DNA of 64,000 nucleotides from Russula earlei (taxonomy: Eukaryota > Basidiomycota > Agaricomycetes > Russulales > Russulaceae): NCBI GenBank assembly GCA_025769875.1, contig JAGFNK010000035.1, forward strand, positions 1 through 64,000, in the 5' to 3' direction. Under the pieces are notes generated by a model, which made no database searches, was not told where the DNA came from, and worked only from the letters and a program-made list of their open reading frames with translations. Numbering within the stretch: position 1 is the stretch's first letter; every line of letters starts with the position of its first letter. Of this stretch, positions 59,184 through 64,000 are shown piece by piece. Made by a program: the position numbers and the translations under genes.

Positions 59184-60632
59184 ATGACCCGCCCAAGGGT
59201 CTTTATGGACTTTTCCATTGACAACGCACCGGTGGGAAGGTTTCTAATCATCATTTCCCTTTCCCTCCAACTTTCCTCCTAATCGTTTTCCCAGATTGAT
59301 CTTCGAACTGTTCGCTGATGCTGTTCCCAAAACATCAGAAAAGTGCGCGCCACGCCGCAAGGCCCTGATTTTTTTTTTTTTCGTTTTCCCTCTCCGACTC
59401 ACTAGTCCCTTCCAGCTTTCGCGCGCTGTGCACAGGCGAGAAGGGTCTGTCCCCGCTCTCAGATCGGCCGCTGTATTATAAGAATAGCATTATTCATCGC
59501 TCGATCGCCGACTTCATGATCCAGGGCGGAGGTACATTGATGGCCCTTTCAACGTTTCATGTTCGGTATGCCCTTACCTACCGCTCTCGACAGACTTTAC
59601 AAAGCGCAATGGAACCGGCGGGGAGTCCATCTACGGCGGGCCATTTGCAGATGAGGATCTTGCGCATCCGCTGGACTCCGAAGGGTCAGTTTCCCCTCAC
59701 AGAGACTAGCGCGACGCGACCTTCAGTCTGAAAAAAAAATCGATATGATTGTTTCTCCCATTCCCAGTTTGTTATGCATGGCCAACCGCGGTCCGAACAC
59801 CAACGGCTCGCAGTTTTTCATCACGTTGCGTGCTTGTCCTCACTTGAACGGTGCCTTTCCCCTTTCCTTTTTGTCTTTCACGTCAATGCCATAAGCGCAT
59901 TTGATCTGGACTTACACACGCGTACGCGCGCCCCACCCCTCAGGTAAACACGTTGTCTTTGGCAGAGTGATCCGCGGATTCGGCGACGTAGTGTCCAAGA
60001 TCGCTCAGGTCGCCACCGACGAGAAAGACCGGCCTGCGGTCCCCGTGATCGTTTACAACTGTGGCGAGCTCGAGCTGCGCAAGAAGGCGGTGCCGCCCCG
60101 TTCGTATATATCTTACCACTCTCGGAGCGTGCCGCCACATTCTGACCTAGCACTTCTATTCCAGCAAAAGAGCCTTCAGCGAGCCCCGGCGAGTCCGAGG
60201 AGGAGGAAGCCGCGCGAACCCAGAAACGCCACAAACGGCGGCGACGGTCCCGTTCTCCCGGTGACATATCCGAAGACGACGGCAAGCGGCACGGGCGAAA
60301 GCAGAAACATAAGCACAAGCCCAAGCAGCAGGGCGACGAGGGGCATTCACCCTCTCGATCGGGGCAAGGCGAGCCCATAGGGGAGCGGAAGGAGACCGAA
60401 GAAGAGTACGACGCGCGACTGGAGCGCGAGGAGAATGCACGTCTTGCAGCCGAACGCAAGGGCGAACTGGAACGCCTCAGCCGACAACACGAGCAAGAGG
60501 CTTCGTCTGCAAATGGCGTGCGGTTCAAGGGTGTGTTCTATGTCCGTATTCATGCAGCTATCGCTCATAGTTGTCCACATAGGACGTGGAAGAATGAAGT
60601 TTGTAGATCCAGAATTGCACAGGAGACGATGA
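59184..60632 (+). CDS. cyclophilin-type peptidyl-prolyl isomerase with RS-like tail, 8 exons
   Basis: Exons: 59184-59239, 59295-59342, 59416-59531, 59594-59684, 59768-59850, 59944-60099, 60165-60530, 60583-60632; 321 residues. Cyclophilin domain (1-175): [44 protein letters not shown] (catalytic Arg in the H-R-x-I-x-D-F-M-I-Q-G pattern), NGSQFFIT and HVVFGRV. The tail is charged, with [16 protein letters not shown] and an acidic coiled-coil-like stretch ([20 protein letters not shown]), and ends [16 protein letters not shown]. The layout matches nuclear, spliceosome-associated cyclophilins of the PPIG/CYP63 kind, which isomerise X-Pro bonds. The start MTRPRVF is preferred over the upstream in-frame ATG because family similarity begins there. 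Confidence 0.9.
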
Positions 60633-60984
60633 CCCGTCCGATGCGTGCTCTCATCTGTGTTTCATATTCACTTGGCAGTTTTTGCCATGCTGCATTGCAC
60701 GTGTATATAACAACGGCGAAACATAATATATCTACGTGAAAGGGAAAGCGCCAAACTTTTGCACAGTGTACGTGTCAACGATAGTACTAGGCATATGTGA
60801 AAGGGACGTCGGAAAACGGCTTGGCTACAGTTTGCAAAACTTAAACTTTGGGCGAAAATGCATGCATGCAGGTATGCGTGGGCGTGAGCAGAGAGGCGAG
60901 TTCCGTAAAGCAAGCGATATTGAGATCATGCAGAGACACACCGAGCAACCAGACCCATCTTTGGAGGCAAGGCAATAATCAAAA
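60633..60984. other. convergent intergenic region
   Basis: Between the cyclophilin and eIF4B stop codons. It contains GTGTATATAACAACGG near 60701 and an imperfect repeat around CATGCATGCA (60860). No gene was seen. Confidence 0.6.
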
Positions 60985-62821
60985 TCAAATAGTAACCTCC
61001 CCCAGTTGTTCCGTGATATCATTCACTTTTGGCTCATCTTCCGTAAATTCCACGTCCCTTTTCCCACCGATGGCTGCAGCGAAACTGAAAGCGGAACGGA
61101 TGCTTCCTGCCGTAGCTTGTGCCGAGCGCGGTGAGGGAGGGAGGGATACATCGCCACTTCGGGGGAGGGCAGGTGATCGCGGCGCGCCGCTACGGTCTGC
61201 ACCTTGACGAGAGCTGCTCCGTGACATGGGATGCTGAGTAACGCGCTCCTTGTCCAGGCGCTCCGCGATGACCTTTTCTCTTACGGATACATCTACAGGC
61301 CTAAATACCAGTCATTATGCCAGTATGCGGAAAACAAGTGGGGAGGGGGGGGGGGGAGAAGAGATACGAACTTGGCCGCGCCGAAGGGATTAGGCCGGCT
61401 GACGGGATTACTCTGAGCCATTTTAGGAGAAGCAAGGGGAGATGTCGTTGTGGAGGTGTTGCCCAGAACGTGGTAGAAGTTCCAATTTCCGACGTGTGAG
61501 CTGGGGAGTCGGGGGAGTGGACGTTGTTGCTACGAACACGGGTAAATAATCGTCTCAGATGGGTAGAATGACGGACTGACGAGACGTGCTGCTGCGGGAT
61601 GAGAGACCTGGTCGTGGTCCAGTCCTCCAATCTCCATCCGCGGACGGATCGGGTACATTCGATGGGGGTCCCATATCACCTCGACCTTTGAATGAGCCAA
61701 ACTTACGGCCTGGGCCTTCATCCTCAGTCGGTTTGAATTTACTACCGATAGTCCAGGTCTCTTCCTTGTCCGCCGCCCCTCCACCCTCTGGGAGTGTGAA
61801 AGACGAGGCCTTGCGCCTTGGAACAACTTCTGACTCGGGTGGAGGGGGAGGGCGGGATGGACGATTGGAACGCCAGTCATTCGAAGAATCGGATATGGAA
61901 GCGGGTGGAGGCTGTCGCTCGGTAGAAGGTCCATCATAGCGCCGACGCGACGAATCACGGGAGGCAAGATCAGGGAGAGGACCCTGTCGTCGCCATTCAC
62001 CAGAGAACTTCGGGTCCTCAAGGCCCCCGAATCCGGCACGTTCTTTAGCTGAGATGTGCGCGTAAGACCGGTGGGAACGGCATCAGAAAGACAATGAACG
62101 TACGGGGCTCGGCGACGCTCACTCTCACAGTTCGTCCGGCCAAAGCCTATAGGTCTCGTTCAACGAGCCGAGAAAACACCGGGGCATTTCACGAGTCTCA
62201 CCGATCCTGTCTTTGTGAGAGCACCTTTGAGATCTTCCAAGTCCTCAAACTCTACGTAGCCAAACCCTTTTGGTCGTTCATCACGGTCTCTGATAACTTT
62301 TACGGATTTTGTCTAGGGACCAGATGAGACGGGTCATCTCCGAGCCGTAGTAACTGAACGTACTTTCAACCCGTCAAAAAAACTCTCGAGATCGTGCTCA
62401 GTCAAATCAAAAGCCAGGTTTCCAACAAATGCTGTATAAGGAGGCTGGGTGGGCAACGGCAGGTCTTCCCTAGGGGGGAAGCTTTGTCTGTCCGCTTGAA
62501 TTTCGTGAGGTCAGCTAATTGGAGGGCATCGAACGGTCAACAAGTGCGGAAGACGCACGTCGATTAGATAGAAAATCATCCCTCCCACCCCGACGGTCTC
62601 CGCGATCTTCATCTCTTGCGGCAGCTAAAACGATTTGGTAAGACCCGTGCTCGCACAAAGAACTACGTGAGTGTGAGAGGGCACGTACGAGCTGTCGGAA
62701 GTGCATCCATCTCATCCGCCCAAGAACCCAGTGCTGGAGAAGGATCAGTTTAAAAGTTGCAGATGGGGAGGAAGATCAGGTTTCGCTGACTGGTATCTCC
62801 CAAGAACTCGTTTAGGGACAT
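60985..62821 (-). CDS. translation initiation factor eIF4B homologue, 9 exons
   Basis: Exons: 62821-62791, 62733-62689, 62624 to about 62535, 62494-62364, 62312-62202, 62146-62104, 62042-61608, 61529-61372, 61300-60985. N-terminus MSLNEFLGDTTLGSWADEMD. RRM: PPYTAFVGNLAFDLTEHDLE, VIRDRDERPKGFGYVEFEDL and GRTVRVSVAEP. The middle is disordered and Arg/Pro-rich with the eIF4B phrases DWRSNRPSR and EETWTIGSKFKP. The tail has LELLPRSG, NTSTTTSPLASPKM and ANPFGAAK-like NPFGAAKPVDV, ending EQLGEVTI. eIF4B stimulates eIF4A helicase and binds mRNA in the cytosol. Two caveats: the exon 3 donor is a weak choice (GTTCGA), and near 61463 one extra G shifts the frame between LPRSG and NTST. An upstream short 5' exon is possible. 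Confidence 0.85.
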
Positions 62822-63086
62822 TTTCTGACCCTTTTTCGGTGCTGAAGAGACGAGAAGGTTAGATGCGACCTGGGGCGGATGACATGGATGAGAGAACAGA
62901 CCCATCTTGTGTGTAGTTTTCGCTGTGCAGAGATACACGCTAAATTTTGGTGTCGGGTGCGATAGAAAAGTCGATGCTTACCGTTATTTGGTCGGGCCTT
63001 GTCTTGCGCCGCGCCCACCACAGCACCCGCCGCCCAAGGAACAACGATGATCCTCCTCGAGGTGAGCACAAGACAGATCGTTCCCA
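62822..63086. promoter_or_regulatory. shared divergent promoter region, eIF4B / ARPC2
   Basis: 265 bp between divergent starts. The sequence CTCTTCAG-CACCGAAAAAGGG on the minus strand (near 62840) looks like an acceptor. It may place the true eIF4B start in an upstream exon, since family members often begin M-A-P-K-K. Confidence 0.5.
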
Positions 63087-64000
63087 ATGGCGCTCATAGC
63101 TCTCGATAGCCACATAATTATATCATCCAAACTACCCTCGTTGACAAATTCTCAAAGTGCGCCCCTGTACATTTGGGGAGTTCTTCACGAAAATGATATT
63201 GTTTCTATCGCAGGCCAACCACTCTTGATGTGCAGTTTGTAGACTTCGATGGAGTAAGGTTTCACCTCTCCACGCTCGATCGCAAAACGGTTCTCCTTCT
63301 TTCCATGCACATTCGCTGCTGGGATGAGCTCGTTCGATACGGCGCTCAGGACGTCCTCCGACGAGAGTATGGCTCGCTTGTCCAGAGCCAACCAGAGTCG
63401 GACTACAACATCAGTCTCCTCATCGATCTGGAGAAAGCGCCTCCTGAAGGCGGTGGGTTTGTGTGAAGGCTCGGGTTGTTTGACGTGCTGACGATCACGA
63501 AGAACAAAGGGACGCTTTCATACATTCTATTGCGCTCATGAAGCGGAACGCGCTGGCTGCACCCTTCGAGCTAGCGTTCAAGAAGCAGAAGGAGCTTGAA
63601 AACTCCTCTTCGGGACAGGGAGATATAATGGCCATCCATTATCGCGATGAGGAGGCTATCTATATCCAAGCCGCGCACGACCGCGTCACTGTCATCTTCT
63701 CTACCATCTTTCGCGAAGAGACAGACCGGATCTTTGGAAAAGTCTTTCTCCAAGTAACCCCGATCCATCTCCCGTCACTCGTCACAGTACTGATCGATTG
63801 TCATTGTCCAGGAATTCGTAGATGCGCGGCGGCTACCTCAGATCCAGAATGCACCCCAAGTTCTCTTTACGAATCGCGACCCCCCGCTTGAGATCAGGCA
63901 CGTCCCGGGTCTCAGGGATTCGGAAGACATCGGCTACGTGACCTTCGTCCTCTTCCCACCCCATTTTAGCAACCCTCACGTCGCGGCTGGAACCGTCTCG
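63087..64000 (+). CDS. arpc2: Arp2/3 complex subunit 2 (p34-Arc), 3' end beyond window
   Basis: Exons: 63087-63166, 63214-63456, 63510-63753, 63813-64000 and on. The start MALIALDSHIIISSKL fits the short amphipathic N-terminus. Then PTTLDVQFVDFDGVRFHLST, WDELVRYGAQDVLRREYG, ALMKRNALAAPFELAFKKQK, AIHYRDEEAIYIQAAHDRVT, VIFSTIFREETDRIFGKVFL, EFVDARRLPQIQNAPQVLF and IGYVTFVLFPPHFSNPHV follow the ARPC2 pattern throughout. ARPC2 with ARPC4 forms the core that binds the mother actin filament in branch nucleation at cortical patches. About 240 codons are visible; the remainder lies right of the window. The intron 2 donor (GTTTGT) is chosen for phase. Confidence 0.92.

Overview
ORGANISM AND METHOD. 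This is fungal nuclear DNA, most likely from an agaricomycete (mushroom-type basidiomycete). Genes carry many 46-68 bp GT-AG introns with CTRAY-like branch sites. Conserved host proteins are eIF4B, a Dbp2-type helicase, a Rap/RSR1-type GTPase, an RS-tailed cyclophilin and ARPC2. A Goodbye-NACHT-ankyrin STAND protein (a basidiomycete 'NLR') is also present. Everything was read by eye: no alignments, splice predictions or searches were run, and exon borders are inferred from motifs and frame.

LAYOUT. (1) 1-9365: a decayed Ty1/copia element, split by a solo LTR (family A, 2425-3307) and by a 4.8-kb LTR element (3812-8621). (2) 9503-10850: a duplicated host-like segment with a small secreted-protein gene. 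Its second copy (17087-21240) is split by a 2.8-kb terminal-inverted-repeat insertion. (3) 10851-17086: transposon mosaic. A solo LTR of family B carries a nested 3.2-kb PIF/Harbinger element whose transposase gene looks intact; a second family A LTR follows. (4) 21241-25681: a possible host exon cluster and an apparently complete 10-exon NLR gene on the minus strand. (5) 26260-53740: dense transposon nest with two pogo-like copies, a chromodomain Gypsy, a second Gypsy with unusual leader ORFs, and LTRs of families A, B and C, several solo with perfect 5-bp target duplications. (6) 54795-64000: compact host block: dbp2 (-), RSR1-like GTPase (-), cyclophilin (+), eIF4B (-) and ARPC2 (+, runs off the window).

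HOW IT FITS TOGETHER. Every well-defined LTR or Harbinger insertion can be lifted out at its target duplication, and the interrupted reading frame then rejoins. This gives a relative order of insertions. Nearly all premature stops in the retroelement frames and many in the pogo frames are TGA at positions where arginine (CGA) is expected, which points to CpG-to-TpG decay. The host genes run functions expected of any growing hypha: translation initiation (eIF4B), RNA remodelling (Dbp2), polarity (RSR1-like), splicing-linked folding (cyclophilin) and actin branching (ARPC2). The NLR gene and the secreted-protein pair are the accessory, potentially fast-evolving genes and lie in the repeat-rich part.
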